From positions 83,863 through 147,862 of the forward strand of contig NZ_WUEH01000011.1 of NCBI RefSeq assembly GCF_010468615.1: 64,000 bases of DNA. The letters are read 5' to 3'. Positions 14,454-24,105 of the stretch are shown piece after piece (the first letter of the stretch is position 1; each line of letters opens with the position of its first letter). The position numbers were made by a program, and so were the translations under genes. The DNA is from Pseudodesulfovibrio sp. JC047. Its GTDB lineage: Bacteria > Desulfobacterota > Desulfovibrionia > Desulfovibrionales > Desulfovibrionaceae. The notes under the pieces are model-generated. The model made no database searches. It was not told the DNA's origin and saw only the letters and a list, made by a program, of their open reading frames with translations.

Positions 14454-15932
14454 TTAAAAATTTAAGCTATTCAAGAGTCTTGCCACGCGATGTGCGTAGG
14501 TGTGTTCTCGTCGTATGCAGTCGCGCCAGGCCGATCGAAGTTCTTTTTTGGCCGGGGTTTCCTCATGATATCGGGCGAATAGCTTTCGGATTTCCTCGGG
14601 TCGGGAGTACGTTATCTGCTCGACCAGTTCCTTGGGGAAAATGTTCAGGCCGGGGGTGGCGTCGGAAATCAGGAATCCTCCGGCACACCAGACGTCGAAA
14701 TGGCGTTGGGTCAGGCCAGCCGGGAGTTGCATTCCCGTGACGTTCAGGGTGACTGACGCTGTGCGATAGATGGCGGGAAGGTGCGCGTAATAATCAACCA
14801 CCGGGCGGGTGTCTGCCGTGTCGATGGAGGTCCAGCCGTCATCACCAAAAATGGTGATATCCCCGGCTGCGGTCAGACAATCATTTTTCCAGAGCATACT
14901 TGCCATTTCCGCCCCGGCACCGATGTGGCGAACCTGATTGCCGGGCCAGAGCTGGATGTTTCGCAAATGCTTGCGCCACCAGAAATAATCGAAGCGCGGC
15001 GGTGGAGTGGTCGCGTCTCGTGGGCGCATGAGCGTCGGGTCAACGTGGATCCCGGCGAAAAACTTGTCCTTGTCCGGGAATTCGGAGCGACCGACAAAGA
15101 CAAGGGCGTCTTCGATATCGTGCGCATGGGGTGGCAATTGGCCGTGCGTCTCGAAAAAATGGGGACTTGCAGCCAAGGGAAGATGCTCGACCCAGCGTGC
15201 CCCGGTGTCCTTGAGCGGCTCGATAAAACTGTGGTCCGTGACAAAGAGTTTTGCCGATTTCCAATACCCGGATTTAACGCTGGTCAGCAGGTTGAACGGG
15301 TTGTCCACCATCCAGACCGCGACCTCCACACCGGCTTCTTTCAGGATGTGAAAGCAGAGACCGGAGTGGTCAAGCCCTTTGAAATTGATTGAAAGAAAAA
15401 GGTCCGGTGTGCCGTCTTCAAGCAGTTCCGGCAGCAGTGCCCCCGGGTGCTTGCCCAGGGCCTCGTGGTCGATGAACCGGACCGCATATCCGGCTTTTTC
15501 AAAGGCATGTCCAAGCTCCTTGCCAAGCAGGTCGGTTTCGCGGCTCGGGAGCCAGACCAGGCGTTGCGGACGGGCTACCGGATTTTTGCAGAGGAGCAGC
15601 CGGGCGGTGAGCGGTCCGTAAAATGAAGGGAAGGCCCGTTGTGCCGGGAGATAGCGGATGACATGGGCGTTGGCCGCAAGCTCGGCAGTAAATGCGTCGG
15701 CGGCAATCCTGATGAAATTGTCGGGGATGGTCCGGTTCCAATCGTCGTCGGTCTGGTCAACATATTCCTGACATTCCACAAAATAGAGTGGGTCGGTGTC
15801 GGAAATGCCAAACCAGTCGAGGAGTTTGTTCGGCTCTGGTCCCAGTCCCAGAAAGACCACCGGGCACTCGTCCGGGCCGTCGTTGACGAACCATTCAAAC
15901 TGTTTTTTGTCGGCTGGCATGGATTTTTTCAT
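14454..15932 (-). CDS. CgeB/Glyco_trans_1_2-type glycosyltransferase
   Basis: Cytoplasmic GT-B glycosyltransferase-like protein, 492 residues from the ATG at 15932. In-frame GTG codons at 15980 and 15974 are alternative starts, and none has a clear ribosome site. Features typical of the CgeB family are [47 protein letters not shown] and the C-terminal nucleotide-sugar region [33 protein letters not shown], followed by a helix with [11 protein letters not shown]. Such proteins glycosylate flagellin or surface glycans in Desulfovibrionaceae, but the substrate here is unknown. It is divergent from rlmE. Confidence 0.85.
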   Translation of the reverse strand: MKKSMPADKKQFEWFVNDGPDECPVVFLGLGPEPNKLLDWFGISDTDPLYFVECQEYVDQTDDDWNRTIPDNFIRIAADAFTAELAANAHVIRYLPAQRAFPSFYGPLTARLLLCKNPVARPQRLVWLPSRETDLLGKELGHAFEKAGYAVRFIDHEALGKHPGALLPELLEDGTPDLFLSINFKGLDHSGLCFHILKEAGVEVAVWMVDNPFNLLTSVKSGYWKSAKLFVTDHSFIEPLKDTGARWVEHLPLAASPHFFETHGQLPPHAHDIEDALVFVGRSEFPDKDKFFAGIHVDPTLMRPRDATTPPPRFDYFWWRKHLRNIQLWPGNQVRHIGAGAEMASMLWKNDCLTAAGDITIFGDDGWTSIDTADTRPVVDYYAHLPAIYRTASVTLNVTGMQLPAGLTQRHFDVWCAGGFLISDATPGLNIFPKELVEQITYSRPEEIRKLFARYHEETPAKKELRSAWRDCIRREHTYAHRVARLLNSLNF

Positions 15933-16043
15933 GCCGATTTCATCGATAATGGTCTGATAACGGGGTCGGGGCACGTGCGTCACTTGGCTTTTTCGGCGGA
16001 TTCGGCTAGGAATCGCTCCACGCCGGATGTAAGGAGCGTTGCC

Positions 16044-16643
16044 ATGAAACAATATCAGGATAAGTACTTCAAACGAGCCAAAAAGGAAAATTACGCCGCC
16101 CGCTCGGTCTACAAGCTGAAGGAGATGGATAAACGATTCCATATCTTCAAGCAGGGACAGACCGTGCTCGACCTTGGCGCTGCGCCGGGTTCCTGGACGC
16201 AGTTCGCCGGGGAAAAGGTGGGAAAGCGAGGCCGTGTGCTGGGCGTGGACTTGCAGTCTACCAGGCATTCTTTTGCAGAAAACATCACGTTTTTGCAGGC
16301 TGACGTGTTTTCGGATTCGCCGGAATTGCTGGAAGCCATCGAACCGTTGGCCCCTTTTGACGTCATTATTAGTGACATGGCTCCAAAAACAACGGGAATC
16401 AAGTTCGCGGATCAGGCGAATTCATTGGAGTTGTGCCAACGCGCTTTTGAGGTGGCCCAGAAATACCTCAAAAAGGGCGGTAACTTTGCGGTCAAGATTT
16501 TTGAAGGTGGCGAGATCAACGACTACCGAAATGAGATCAGGCCGCATTTTGGCAAGATCAAGAACTTCAAACCCCATAGCTCGCGCGCTGAAAGCAAGGA
16601 AATATTTATTGTCGCGCTTGGCTTTCGGGGCAGAGAAGCGTAG
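16044..16643 (+). CDS. rlmE: 23S rRNA 2'-O-ribose methyltransferase RlmE (FtsJ/RrmJ)
   Basis: 199 residues from the ATG at 16044 (TAAGGAG upstream). It methylates the 2'-OH of the A-loop uridine (U2552 in E. coli) on 50S subunits with SAM. The SAM motif [13 protein letters not shown] is at 42-53, and the K-D-K-E catalytic set is visible as K24 (SVYKL), D111 (ISDMAP), K151 (AVKIFEG) and E183 (SRAESKEIF). Length and spacing match the family. It leads the run rlmE-yebC-ruvCAB, with 53 bases to yebC. Confidence 0.95.
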   Translation: MKQYQDKYFKRAKKENYAARSVYKLKEMDKRFHIFKQGQTVLDLGAAPGSWTQFAGEKVGKRGRVLGVDLQSTRHSFAENITFLQADVFSDSPELLEAIEPLAPFDVIISDMAPKTTGIKFADQANSLELCQRAFEVAQKYLKKGGNFAVKIFEGGEINDYRNEIRPHFGKIKNFKPHSSRAESKEIFIVALGFRGREA

Positions 16644-16696
16644 ACTATTCGATCTACAATAGAAACAAAATTTGTTGAGAATATTCAGGAGGAAAC

Positions 16697-17440
16697 ATGG
16701 CCGGACATAGTAAATGGGCAAATATTCAACATCGCAAGGGACGCCAGGACGCCAAACGGGCGAAATTTTTTACCAAAGCTGCCAAGGATATTATCCTGGC
16801 TGCCAAGGCCGGCGGCGGCAACCCCGAGGATAACTCCACGTTGCGTTTGGCTATTCAGAAAGCCAAGGCCGTGAACCTGCCCAAGGACAAGATTGACAAC
16901 GCCATCAAAAAGGGAACCGGCGAGCTGGATGGTGGCGACATTCTGGAAATCTTGTATGAAGGGTATGGTCCCGGTGGCGTTGCCATGATGGTTGAAGTTG
17001 CCACGGACAACAAGAATCGTATTGTTGCCGAGATTCGGCACGCTTTTACGAAACACGGCGGAAACATGGCTGAAGCCGGTGCGGTTTCGTACATGTTCAA
17101 CAAGAAAGGCGTCATTGTCTTCAACAAGGAAAAGTACACCGAAGACGACCTGATGGAAATCGGTCTGGAAGCGGGTGCCGAAGATATCATTGATGACGGC
17201 GATTCTTTGACTGTTCACACGGAGCCGTCCGATTTCATGGCGGTCCAGCAGGCCTTTGTCGATGCCGGTATGGAGTATGAATCCGCCGAAGTCGATCAGG
17301 TCGCCGAAAATCTGGTGCCAGTGGATATTGCAACCGGCAAGAAAGTCATGGCTCTGTTCGAGACGTTGGAAGACAACGACGATACGCAGAAAGTGTATCT
17401 CAACGCCGACTTCCCGGACGAACTGTTCGACGAAGAATAG
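16697..17440 (+). CDS. yebC: YebC/PmpR-family protein
   Basis: 247 residues, the standard length. The start has AGGAGGAAAC upstream, and the N-terminus [20 protein letters not shown] is the family signature. Members (YebC/TACO1) act as DNA-binding regulators or as factors that relieve ribosome stalling on polyproline stretches; which applies here cannot be told. It precedes ruvC by one base, the conserved yebC-ruvC-ruvA-ruvB order of many bacteria. Confidence 0.95.
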   Translation: MAGHSKWANIQHRKGRQDAKRAKFFTKAAKDIILAAKAGGGNPEDNSTLRLAIQKAKAVNLPKDKIDNAIKKGTGELDGGDILEILYEGYGPGGVAMMVEVATDNKNRIVAEIRHAFTKHGGNMAEAGAVSYMFNKKGVIVFNKEKYTEDDLMEIGLEAGAEDIIDDGDSLTVHTEPSDFMAVQQAFVDAGMEYESAEVDQVAENLVPVDIATGKKVMALFETLEDNDDTQKVYLNADFPDELFDEE

Positions 17441-17441
17441 C

Positions 17442-17948
17442 ATGAGTGACAACGGTTTGATTGTCCTTGGCCTGGACCCTGGAACGCGAGTGACAGGTTA
17501 CGGGTTCGTGCGAGAGCGTTCAGGGCAGGTTGAACTGGTGGAGACCGGCACCATTCGCACCCCGGTCAAGAAGGATATGGCTGTCAGGTTGGGCGTTATT
17601 TTTGATCGGCTTCAGGAGCTGATTGAAAAACATGCACCGGCCGAGGCGGCTATTGAAAATGTATTTGTTTCCAAGAATCCCTCGTCCGCCCTGAAATTGG
17701 GGCAGGCGAGGGGTGCCTGTATGGCGGCATGTGCGACAAACGGCATCCCCATGGGCGAATACGAACCCACCAAGGTGAAGAAGAATATTGTCGGAGTGGG
17801 CAACGCCCCCAAGTCCCAGGTCGCTTTCATGGTCGCCCACACCCTTGGCGAGAAAAAACCGGATTGGCCCGAAGACGCATCCGACGCGTTGGCCATCGCC
17901 ATTTGTCATTTGAATGAACGGCGTATGCGTCATCTGACGGGCTTGTAG
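17442..17948 (+). CDS. ruvC: Holliday junction resolvase RuvC
   Basis: Endonuclease of 168 residues that cuts Holliday junctions in recombination repair. The acidic catalytic residues are in place: D12 (LGLDPGTRVTGYG), E72 (AIENVF), D145 and D148 (WPEDASDALAIA). The start codon lies one base after the yebC stop, so translation is coupled. A gap of 175 bases follows before ruvA, with a possible second promoter. Confidence 0.96.
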   Translation: MSDNGLIVLGLDPGTRVTGYGFVRERSGQVELVETGTIRTPVKKDMAVRLGVIFDRLQELIEKHAPAEAAIENVFVSKNPSSALKLGQARGACMAACATNGIPMGEYEPTKVKKNIVGVGNAPKSQVAFMVAHTLGEKKPDWPEDASDALAIAICHLNERRMRHLTGL

Positions 17949-18070
17949 TTTTATTCGTTATTTCCTTCTTCACCGTGTCTACTGCGTCCGATTGTGAGCG
18001 CGCAGCCGGTCTTTTCTCGGCAGCGTGCTTGTCATGTGACATGTTCTTGGGTGTTGGTCCGCAACAAGTC

Positions 18071-18104
18071 TTTGTCATCCGCATCGAATTACGGTAGAAA
18101 ATCG
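18071..18104 (+). promoter_or_regulatory. Possible internal promoter of ruvAB
   Basis: TTGTCA, 17-base spacer and TAGAAA in the ruvC-ruvA gap. It would let ruvAB be expressed apart from ruvC. No SOS-box (LexA) palindrome was recognised in the gap. Confidence 0.35.
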
Positions 18105-18123
18105 TATTGAACGGAGGATTTTC

Positions 18124-18738
18124 ATGATCGGATATGTGCAGGGAACAGTTTTGTCGGCTGACGAAAGTGGATTGGTGGTCCTGACGCCTGGTGGCGTGGG
18201 GTATACTGTGGCCGCACCGACTTCGGTGATTGCGAAGTTGCCGGGCAAGGGCGGTGAGGTCGAGTTGTTCATTCATACGCAGGTGGCGGAGAAGGCCATT
18301 GACTTGTTTGGATTCTTGACCGCCGATGACCTTGCGTTGTTTCGGACGCTGATTTCCATCGATAAGCTGGGTCCCAAGAAGGCCTTGGCGATCTTGTCCA
18401 TGTTCGACGCCGATCATTTGCGGGAAATTGCCTTTCGTGAAGACGTGAAGATGTTGTCAACGGTTCCCGGTATCGGGCCGAAATCCGCCAAACAGATTTT
18501 GTGGAATCTCAAGGACAAGGTGGACAAAATCAAACCGGCTGTCGGAACGGCTTCTGTTTCGGCCCAGCAGGGACCGCAGGGCGAATATATGGACACGCTG
18601 GCCGGGCTGAAAGGGTTGGGATATGCCGAAGATGAGGTTCGTCCGATGATTATCGCTCTTTTTGACGAAGAACCCGACCTTGATGCTGCCGGTGCCATCC
18701 GTGCGGTGCTCAAGAAAATCAATGCGGCGCGTTCATGA
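18124..18738 (+). CDS. ruvA: Holliday junction DNA helicase subunit RuvA
   Basis: 204 residues; start with CGGAGG upstream. RuvA tetramers bind the four-way junction and load RuvB. The N-terminal OB domain begins [10 protein letters not shown] and the two helix-hairpin-helix segments are [16 protein letters not shown] and [18 protein letters not shown]-terminal RuvB-contacting domain ([13 protein letters not shown]) follows. It overlaps ruvB by four bases (ATGA). Confidence 0.96.
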   Translation: MIGYVQGTVLSADESGLVVLTPGGVGYTVAAPTSVIAKLPGKGGEVELFIHTQVAEKAIDLFGFLTADDLALFRTLISIDKLGPKKALAILSMFDADHLREIAFREDVKMLSTVPGIGPKSAKQILWNLKDKVDKIKPAVGTASVSAQQGPQGEYMDTLAGLKGLGYAEDEVRPMIIALFDEEPDLDAAGAIRAVLKKINAARS

Positions 18739-19721
18739 GTAAAAACACGCTCCCCGAGGAAAATGTCCGTCCGAAGAGCTTGAGTTCTTTTATCGGTCAG
18801 GAAGATTTACGCAGCAATCTTGATGTGTTTATCAAGGCCGCGCGTGAACGGGAACGCTCACTGGACCACACGCTTTTTTATGGCAATCCCGGTCTGGGAA
18901 AAACCACCTTGGCGCGGATCATGGCCAGTGAACTTGGTGTGAACATGGTGTCCACTTCCGGTCCTGTTATTGAACGGGCCGGTGATCTTGCGGCTATTTT
19001 GACCAATTTGGATCGCGGCGACATCCTCTTTATTGATGAAATTCATCGTATGCCCGCCACGGTTGAAGAAGTTTTATATCCGGCCATGGAAGATTTTCAG
19101 ATTGATCTGGTGATCGGGTCCGGTCCCGGTGCGCGGACAGTGAAGCTCGATCTCGAACCCTTCACGCTCGTTGGCGCGACCACGCGGCTTGGATTATTGA
19201 CGTCACCGTTGCGCGATCGATTCGGGTGTATTTTCCGCATAGAATTTTATCGCCCCGAGGAATTGGGACAGATTGTCGAACGGTCCGCGACTATCCTTGG
19301 CGTGGAGGTTGAGCCGGAAGGCGCGTTTGCCATTGGAAGCCGGGCGCGTGGTACCCCTCGTATTGCCAACCGGCTGCTTCGTCGGGTGCGAGATTATGCC
19401 GTGGTCCACGGGGATGGCGTGGTGACCAAAGAGCTTGCCGAATCCTCCCTTGAGCGACTGGATGTGGACCAATATGGACTGGACCACATGGATCGCAAGA
19501 TTTTGACGCTGATGGTGGAAAATTTCAATGGCGGGCCAGTGGGACTCAAGACCATTGCCGCTGCTTGCGCCGAGGAAGTGCGCACCATCGAGGATATTTA
19601 TGAGCCGTATCTCATTCAGTGCGGATTCCTGAAACGGACACCTCGTGGGCGTGTGGCAACAGCCAAGGCGTATCAACATCTCAAATTGCGTATGGAAGAC
19701 GATCGACTGCCTTTGCTGTAA
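18735..19721 (+). CDS. ruvB: Holliday junction branch migration ATPase RuvB
   Basis: AAA+ motor of 328 residues that drives branch migration with RuvA. Walker A is GNPGLGKT (50-57), Walker B is LFIDEIHR (D101), the sensor GATTRLG is present, and the C-terminal winged helix carries [13 protein letters not shown]. The start overlaps the end of ruvA. Confidence 0.97.
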   Translation: MSKNTLPEENVRPKSLSSFIGQEDLRSNLDVFIKAARERERSLDHTLFYGNPGLGKTTLARIMASELGVNMVSTSGPVIERAGDLAAILTNLDRGDILFIDEIHRMPATVEEVLYPAMEDFQIDLVIGSGPGARTVKLDLEPFTLVGATTRLGLLTSPLRDRFGCIFRIEFYRPEELGQIVERSATILGVEVEPEGAFAIGSRARGTPRIANRLLRRVRDYAVVHGDGVVTKELAESSLERLDVDQYGLDHMDRKILTLMVENFNGGPVGLKTIAAACAEEVRTIEDIYEPYLIQCGFLKRTPRGRVATAKAYQHLKLRMEDDRLPLL

Positions 19722-19756
19722 TTTTCGGACACAGGGGGTGATCCTCGAGAAATGGC

Positions 19757-19784
19757 TTGTCACTGCTGCATCTTTTGGTACTAT
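19757..19784 (+). promoter_or_regulatory. Promoter of the rubredoxin-like gene
   Basis: TTGTCA (19757-19762), 16-base spacer, TACTAT (19779-19784), 36 bases before the ATG. Confidence 0.6.
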
Positions 19785-19819
19785 GTAGGTGAATGATAAC
19801 TACTATGGAGGTATCGAGT

Positions 19820-19975
19820 ATGGACAAGTGGGAATGCCCCTGCGGGTACGTGTATGATCCGGCGGAAGGTGACGCTGAGAACAATATCGCCATCGGCACG
19901 AAATTCGAAGATTTGCCGGACGATTGGACCTGTCCGGAATGTGGTGCCGAAAAGGAATATTTCGAAAAACTCTAG
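19820..19975 (+). CDS. Rubredoxin-like protein with CxC first iron motif
   Basis: 51-residue iron protein; the ATG at 19820 follows GGAGG. The fold-defining sequence is clear: [10 protein letters not shown], then [22 protein letters not shown]. The C-terminal iron ligands are the normal CPEC. The N-terminal pair is C6-P-C8 (WECPCGY), one residue shorter than the usual CxxC; the codons TGC CCC TGC confirm it. This should alter the iron site and redox potential. I recall rubredoxin-like proteins of this type in Desulfovibrio but cannot check. It is a cytoplasmic electron carrier, possibly for oxygen or peroxide reduction. Confidence 0.9.
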   Translation: MDKWECPCGYVYDPAEGDAENNIAIGTKFEDLPDDWTCPECGAEKEYFEKL

Positions 19976-19991
19976 CCTCGGCACACACTGC

Positions 19992-20019
19992 TTGCAATCT
20001 ATCGCCAAGAGCGTATAGT
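19992..20019 (+). promoter_or_regulatory. Promoter of the small RNA candidate
   Basis: TTGCAA (19992-19997), 16-base spacer and TATAGT (20014-20019), a five-of-six match to the -10 consensus. Predicted start near 20026. Confidence 0.55.
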
Positions 20020-20025
20020 TGAATC

Positions 20026-20197
20026 AGTCAAAGGAGTGTTTTCAGGTAACGCCCTACAAACCGTATGATTCTGTGAATCGGACAGTGTTTCCAGGCAACC
20101 TTCAAGTAAACTTCATCCTTTGGTAGAGGCCCGGATTTCGGTAACCTCCCTACAAATGCTTCGAACGAAAGCCCCCGATTTTCGGGGGCTTTATTTT
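20026..20197 (+). ncRNA. Probable small RNA gene with three repeated motifs
   Basis: A gene-free stretch flanked by a good promoter and a strong terminator, so a transcript of about 170 nucleotides is expected. It has three related motifs starting GG at 20045 (GGTAACGCCCTACAAA), 20094 (GGCAACCTTCAAGTAAA) and 20140 (GGTAACCTCCCTACAAA), spaced 49 and 46 bases. A hairpin GATTC-TGT-GAATC lies between the first two. No long open frame is present on this strand. The size would suit 6S RNA, but I could not build the required long rod with central bubble, so identity is left open. Confidence 0.5.
20168..20197 (+). terminator. Strong terminator of the small RNA
   Basis: 11-base-pair stem (20168-20178 with 20182-20192) with a three-base loop, then TTTATTTTTGG-type T-rich tail. 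It may also stop the convergent operon ending at 20248. Confidence 0.9.
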
Positions 20198-20247
20198 TGG
20201 GGAAAGGCTGTCGTGAAAACTTTGCTGGTGGGAGAGCGAAGAGATGG

Positions 20248-21108
20248 TCAGTTGAGGCATTTCAACACGCGTGTGCAGATCAGACCGGCGACGAGCCACA
20301 CGATGACGCCGGTCAGGCCGACGGAGCCTCCAAGCAGTGGATGGGCGGCTGGGACAAGCAGTATCCAGATACCATACCCTTGGGCATTGACCGCGCCGTG
20401 AATGAATCCCGCGAGCAGGGATGACTCGTAGTGCAGGGTCATTTCATTGAGAAACAGGCCGAACGCGAAACAGAGAAGGCACATCATGAGGATACCGGCC
20501 ACGGGGTATCCCGGATAGTTGAATCCGGCCAGAATCAGCGGGGCGTGCCAGAGCCCCCAGAGCAGGCCGAGGAGTGGATAGGCGTATCGTTTCCCTAGTG
20601 GCATGAGTCGAGGGAGCAGAAAGCCCCGCCAGCCAATTTCTTCCCCCAAGCCAAAAAAGAGGTTGAGGAAAGGGCCGACCACAATGGACATGGGCAGTAT
20701 GACGTGAAGCAGTGAATCCATGGTCACGCCATCGGCGTTTTGAGAGAGGGGCGGCGTGAAGTCGCCATATCCCAATGCCCAAGTGAGAAGATACATCCCG
20801 GCGAAAAGTAGTGGAACAAGGATGATGGTCAGGAAATAGGCCCCCAAGGATGTTCCGATACGCAGCCGTAAAGTTTCCCGCAGCGCGCTGAATGATTTTC
20901 GTTCGATACCGGTGACCAACAGGGCAGCGAGTCCGGGAATCCACATGATCCCCATGAGCCAGAGCGCGGGACCGGACAGGGAATCCAGGGTGTCAAAGCG
21001 CATTCCGTTGGCGATGAGTGTGGCTTCAATGGTCCATGTCGCGCCAAAAGTCAGCACTAGAAATGCCAAAAGCGAGGGCAGTCGATGGGTGTCAGGATGT
21101 TTTTTCAT
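20248..21108 (-). CDS. CPBP-family intramembrane metalloprotease
   Basis: Membrane protein of 286 residues from the ATG at 21108 (a TTG nine bases upstream is possible). It has about eight hydrophobic helices and the CPBP/CAAX-protease motifs EEIGWRGFLLPRL, LLWGLWHAPL and FIHGAVNAQG. The motifs include the paired glutamates and histidines expected of glutamate-type intramembrane proteases of the Rce1 family. Substrates are unknown; relatives process prenylated proteins or protect against bacteriocins. It overlaps the aldolase gene by 17 bases and ends the AOR operon. Confidence 0.88.
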   Translation of the reverse strand: MKKHPDTHRLPSLLAFLVLTFGATWTIEATLIANGMRFDTLDSLSGPALWLMGIMWIPGLAALLVTGIERKSFSALRETLRLRIGTSLGAYFLTIILVPLLFAGMYLLTWALGYGDFTPPLSQNADGVTMDSLLHVILPMSIVVGPFLNLFFGLGEEIGWRGFLLPRLMPLGKRYAYPLLGLLWGLWHAPLILAGFNYPGYPVAGILMMCLLCFAFGLFLNEMTLHYESSLLAGFIHGAVNAQGYGIWILLVPAAHPLLGGSVGLTGVIVWLVAGLICTRVLKCLN

Positions 21109-22264
21109 AGGATTCAATCAGGGAAAAATACCGCGAGCGGCATGTGTTTTCGATGGTGAGCAGCTTTTCAAACGGCTCCTTGAAATCGCGAGTTCCAGCC
21201 GTGAACAGTCCGTGCCCGTGGACAATGGCCGCGCCGGAAGATGCCATGGCCGGGGGCAGGGTGTTGCAGAGTCCGGTCGGCCCGGTGCCAACCTCGCCCG
21301 GGACAATGGGAATGCCGTCAACTGATCGGCATTCCGGGCATTTGATATGACATTCGCCCCGATGCGGGCAGTCGGTTTTGTCGCAGCTCATGGACATGAT
21401 GACTGTGAATTTCGGGTGCCCGTGCAGGATGCAGTCGAAATCTGATCGCCGGTAGACATCCTCATGGGCCGAGAGTTCCGACGATGCGGTCAGTCCGGTG
21501 GTGGCACTGCCGTCCATGGGACAGGGGTCAATGCAGCCTTCAAGCATATCCAGAGAACTGCCGGTTTGCGAGATGAAAAGCGTGGTGTCGAGGCGGGCTG
21601 AGATATTGCCGAAAAAGGAATCAACCAAGCCGTATCCCACCACATGCCGACCGCTTTCGGCCATGGCGGCGAGGGCGGTATCTTCATCGGGAAATGGTCC
21701 GGGCATCAGGTTCGGCAAGGTCGTGTGAGGGTGTGGCAGAGAGCCTACAGCCGTCGCAAAAGCGTCTCGGTATTCGTCATCAAGCGTTCCGGCGCGCAAT
21801 TGGTTCAAATAGTCGGAAAAGAACAAGACAAAGCAGGCGAAGATCGTTGAGGAATAAAAGACAAACCCTTGTTCCGGGCTGACGGTCCCGCACGAGATGA
21901 TGCCGTGACCGGGGATGATGACTGCCTTGCGTTTCTTGAGGCTGGTGGTCATGGCCGAGGCGGAAAATTCGCGACAGATCGGAATGTCATGGAGAAAGGT
22001 CCGGGTTTCCGTGTCTTCCGGTCGAATGGCCTGTTGAGTGCGATTGGCCAGAAAGTCGAGGATGGTCGCATAGGGTTCGGCTGGCTTGGAAAAGACCAGT
22101 GAATTGATGGACAGGGTCTCGAAGAGTTTTGCGAATTCATCGGTGCGAGGGTCTTGTCGGTTCCAGACCAATTCGGCGTCAAGCCCGCCGATGAGCGGGG
22201 CATTGGGCGGCGTCAGTCCTTGCGTGACCAATTTGGTCGCGTACATGTCGCAGAGTTGTTTCAT
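21092..22264 (-). CDS. Class II aldolase/adducin-family protein with cysteine-rich insert
   Basis: 390 residues, longer than the 210-230 of a single aldolase domain. The N-terminal part (FVFYSSTIFACFVLF region) looks like a degenerate aldolase half. The C-terminal half has the zinc-site motifs HEDVYRR, ILHGHPKF and IVHGHGLF of fuculose/rhamnulose-phosphate aldolases. Between them lies a cysteine cluster with five Cys in about 17 residues (CDKTDCPHRGECHIKCPEC), suggesting bound metal. Aldolases of this fold split sugar phosphates to aldehydes, which fits the upstream aldehyde oxidoreductase; the coupling is inferred. It overlaps the AOR stop by four bases. Confidence 0.82.
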   Translation of the reverse strand: MKQLCDMYATKLVTQGLTPPNAPLIGGLDAELVWNRQDPRTDEFAKLFETLSINSLVFSKPAEPYATILDFLANRTQQAIRPEDTETRTFLHDIPICREFSASAMTTSLKKRKAVIIPGHGIISCGTVSPEQGFVFYSSTIFACFVLFFSDYLNQLRAGTLDDEYRDAFATAVGSLPHPHTTLPNLMPGPFPDEDTALAAMAESGRHVVGYGLVDSFFGNISARLDTTLFISQTGSSLDMLEGCIDPCPMDGSATTGLTASSELSAHEDVYRRSDFDCILHGHPKFTVIMSMSCDKTDCPHRGECHIKCPECRSVDGIPIVPGEVGTGPTGLCNTLPPAMASSGAAIVHGHGLFTAGTRDFKEPFEKLLTIENTCRSRYFSLIESYEKTS

Positions 22265-24012
22265 CGATCAAGCCCCAGTCGGCGAGTGGTGTCTGGAGTT
22301 GGCAGGCCATTTTCGTCCAAGCCTCTGATACGATAGTATCTGGACCGGGCTGTATAAAATTCATCACGGTTCAGAGGCGGGATGGCAATGCCCCGTCCCG
22401 AGGTCCCGTGGTCCGTAAAGAAACGGGCTGGCAGATCGTCGTCTGTGGCTGAGAATCCGTGTGCCGCATTCATGATTCGTTCATTGTAGATGATTCGCTC
22501 GCCGATTTCCAACAAGTCCTGTCCTGAGAAGGAAACGCCAGTGACCGCGATGAACGCCTTGGTGTATTCTTCCAGACTGGCAGCTAGAAAGGTGTATCGG
22601 CAGGCGGTCAGGGAATCCACCACCGCATTCAGGTCTTCGGCGAGTTTGATGATGCGCGCCTTGCCATTGAAAGAAAATCGATCCGTGGCAACGGGTTTTC
22701 GGAGAATTTCGTGACTCAGAGCATTGGCCCGTGAATGACAGCCCCCCCGGGTATTGGTGGCATAGGCCAGGGCCATACCATAGGCTCCGCGTGGGTCATA
22801 GGCCGGGAGCTCCATCCCTTTGACGGACATGGACCATTCCGGGTGCCCATGCGCCTTGGCATATCGTCGTGACCCCTGTCCCAATGCGTGATCGTGGGCC
22901 ATGGCCGAGATCGTGTCCAAGAGTGTGGTTGATGAGAAATCTTCGCCAGTGTGTTCCCTGAAACAAGCTAAAGTTGCTCCGGTAGATATCGGGTCCAGCC
23001 CGAGCTGGCCGCAGAGGGTGTGGGCGGAAAGCGCCAGTTCTTTGTCTGGATTGTCGATCAGGGCGGTGAAGTGTGCCATGGCTTCATAGTCCGGCATGGT
23101 GCGGCCGTTTCGAGCGATTTTCTTGCAGCGAATATGACACCCGCTGCACCCGTGAGATGTTGGGGTAAAAGCCGAGTGAAATGCAACCACGTTGCAGCGA
23201 CGGGCGTGGGGCCAGCGAGTTTTTTGGAAATTGTCGGTCGGCATCATGTTCCGGGAGTCCATGAGATCAAACAGCGCACCAGTTCCCCATTCGGAAAATC
23301 CATGCTGGCCCATCAGGACCGGAGAGGCTGCGGTCAGTCGCATGATGTCTGTGCGGGTCTCATCAAGAGCGTGTGGATCATGCACCGGGACTTCCCCCGT
23401 GCCGTGGACCGTGAGATATTTGAGATGCTTGGTTGCCCATATCAGTCCGAGGCCGCCACGTGCCGCAGCGTGATGACGATCGATGACGATGGAGGCCAGT
23501 CGGGAGCCGTTTTCCGCTGCCGGGCCAATGCAGGCCATGGCTCTGTGGTGTTTCTGGGAGGATTCGAGGTGGGCGAATACCTCGTCTATTGGTGTGCCCC
23601 ACAGGGGCGTGGGCACGATACGGACATCGGCATCCGAGATTTCGATACCGCAGGGGGTGTCACTGTGTCCGGTAATGATCAGCCCGTCATACCCGGCGTG
23701 TTTCAAGTGCGTGGCCAGGGTACCTCCGACCGAACAATCGCAGATGGCACCTGTCAGGGGCGAGCGGGACATGATGGTGCCACGGCCCGATGTTGGGGCA
23801 GCTGTGCCGGTCAGTGGGCCGGTGAAAATGAGGAGAGGTAATGCCGGATCAGTCCAGTGCCGGGTGGCGTGCGGGGCCAGAAAGTGCCCGGCCATGCCTC
23901 GACCGCCAAGATAAGTGCGGTATATCTCGGTGTCCGGATGCTCAAGCGAGACCGTTTGAGTGGTCAAATTGATATGCAGGACGGTGCCTGTCCAGCCGAA
24001 AGGTGTCTTCAT
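22261..24012 (-). CDS. Tungsten-containing aldehyde ferredoxin oxidoreductase
   Basis: 583-residue AOR-family enzyme that oxidises aldehydes to carboxylates and reduces ferredoxin, using a tungsto-bispterin and a [4Fe-4S] cluster. The N-terminal pattern (WTGTVLHINLTTQTV, then YLGGRGMAG) is characteristic. Cluster ligands are CSGCHIRC and the late cysteine in DSLTACRYTF. Pterin-binding regions GPAAENGSR and ATNTRGGCHSR are present. It starts the operon AOR-aldolase-CPBP with 4- and 17-base overlaps. The first gene of an operon that also makes a class II aldolase suggests that the enzyme oxidises an aldehyde released by that aldolase. Confidence 0.93.
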   Translation of the reverse strand: MKTPFGWTGTVLHINLTTQTVSLEHPDTEIYRTYLGGRGMAGHFLAPHATRHWTDPALPLLIFTGPLTGTAAPTSGRGTIMSRSPLTGAICDCSVGGTLATHLKHAGYDGLIITGHSDTPCGIEISDADVRIVPTPLWGTPIDEVFAHLESSQKHHRAMACIGPAAENGSRLASIVIDRHHAAARGGLGLIWATKHLKYLTVHGTGEVPVHDPHALDETRTDIMRLTAASPVLMGQHGFSEWGTGALFDLMDSRNMMPTDNFQKTRWPHARRCNVVAFHSAFTPTSHGCSGCHIRCKKIARNGRTMPDYEAMAHFTALIDNPDKELALSAHTLCGQLGLDPISTGATLACFREHTGEDFSSTTLLDTISAMAHDHALGQGSRRYAKAHGHPEWSMSVKGMELPAYDPRGAYGMALAYATNTRGGCHSRANALSHEILRKPVATDRFSFNGKARIIKLAEDLNAVVDSLTACRYTFLAASLEEYTKAFIAVTGVSFSGQDLLEIGERIIYNERIMNAAHGFSATDDDLPARFFTDHGTSGRGIAIPPLNRDEFYTARSRYYRIRGLDENGLPTPDTTRRLGLDR

Positions 24013-24105
24013 GGCGAGAGAATTTCATGAACCGTTTGAAAAGGCAACCGGGTCGGCGTCTTGACCCCGTCAATGAAATGGGTATTCTTGATCGCCGGAG
24101 GACCC

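Noticed and set aside
15639..16043. Long N-terminal extension of RlmE read from 15639
   Set aside because: It lies antisense to the glycosyltransferase gene; the ATG at 16044 has a good ribosome site and gives the standard length.
20026..20197. 6S RNA as the identity of the small RNA
   Set aside because: I could not fold it into the long rod with central bubble required for 6S RNA, so the identity is left open.
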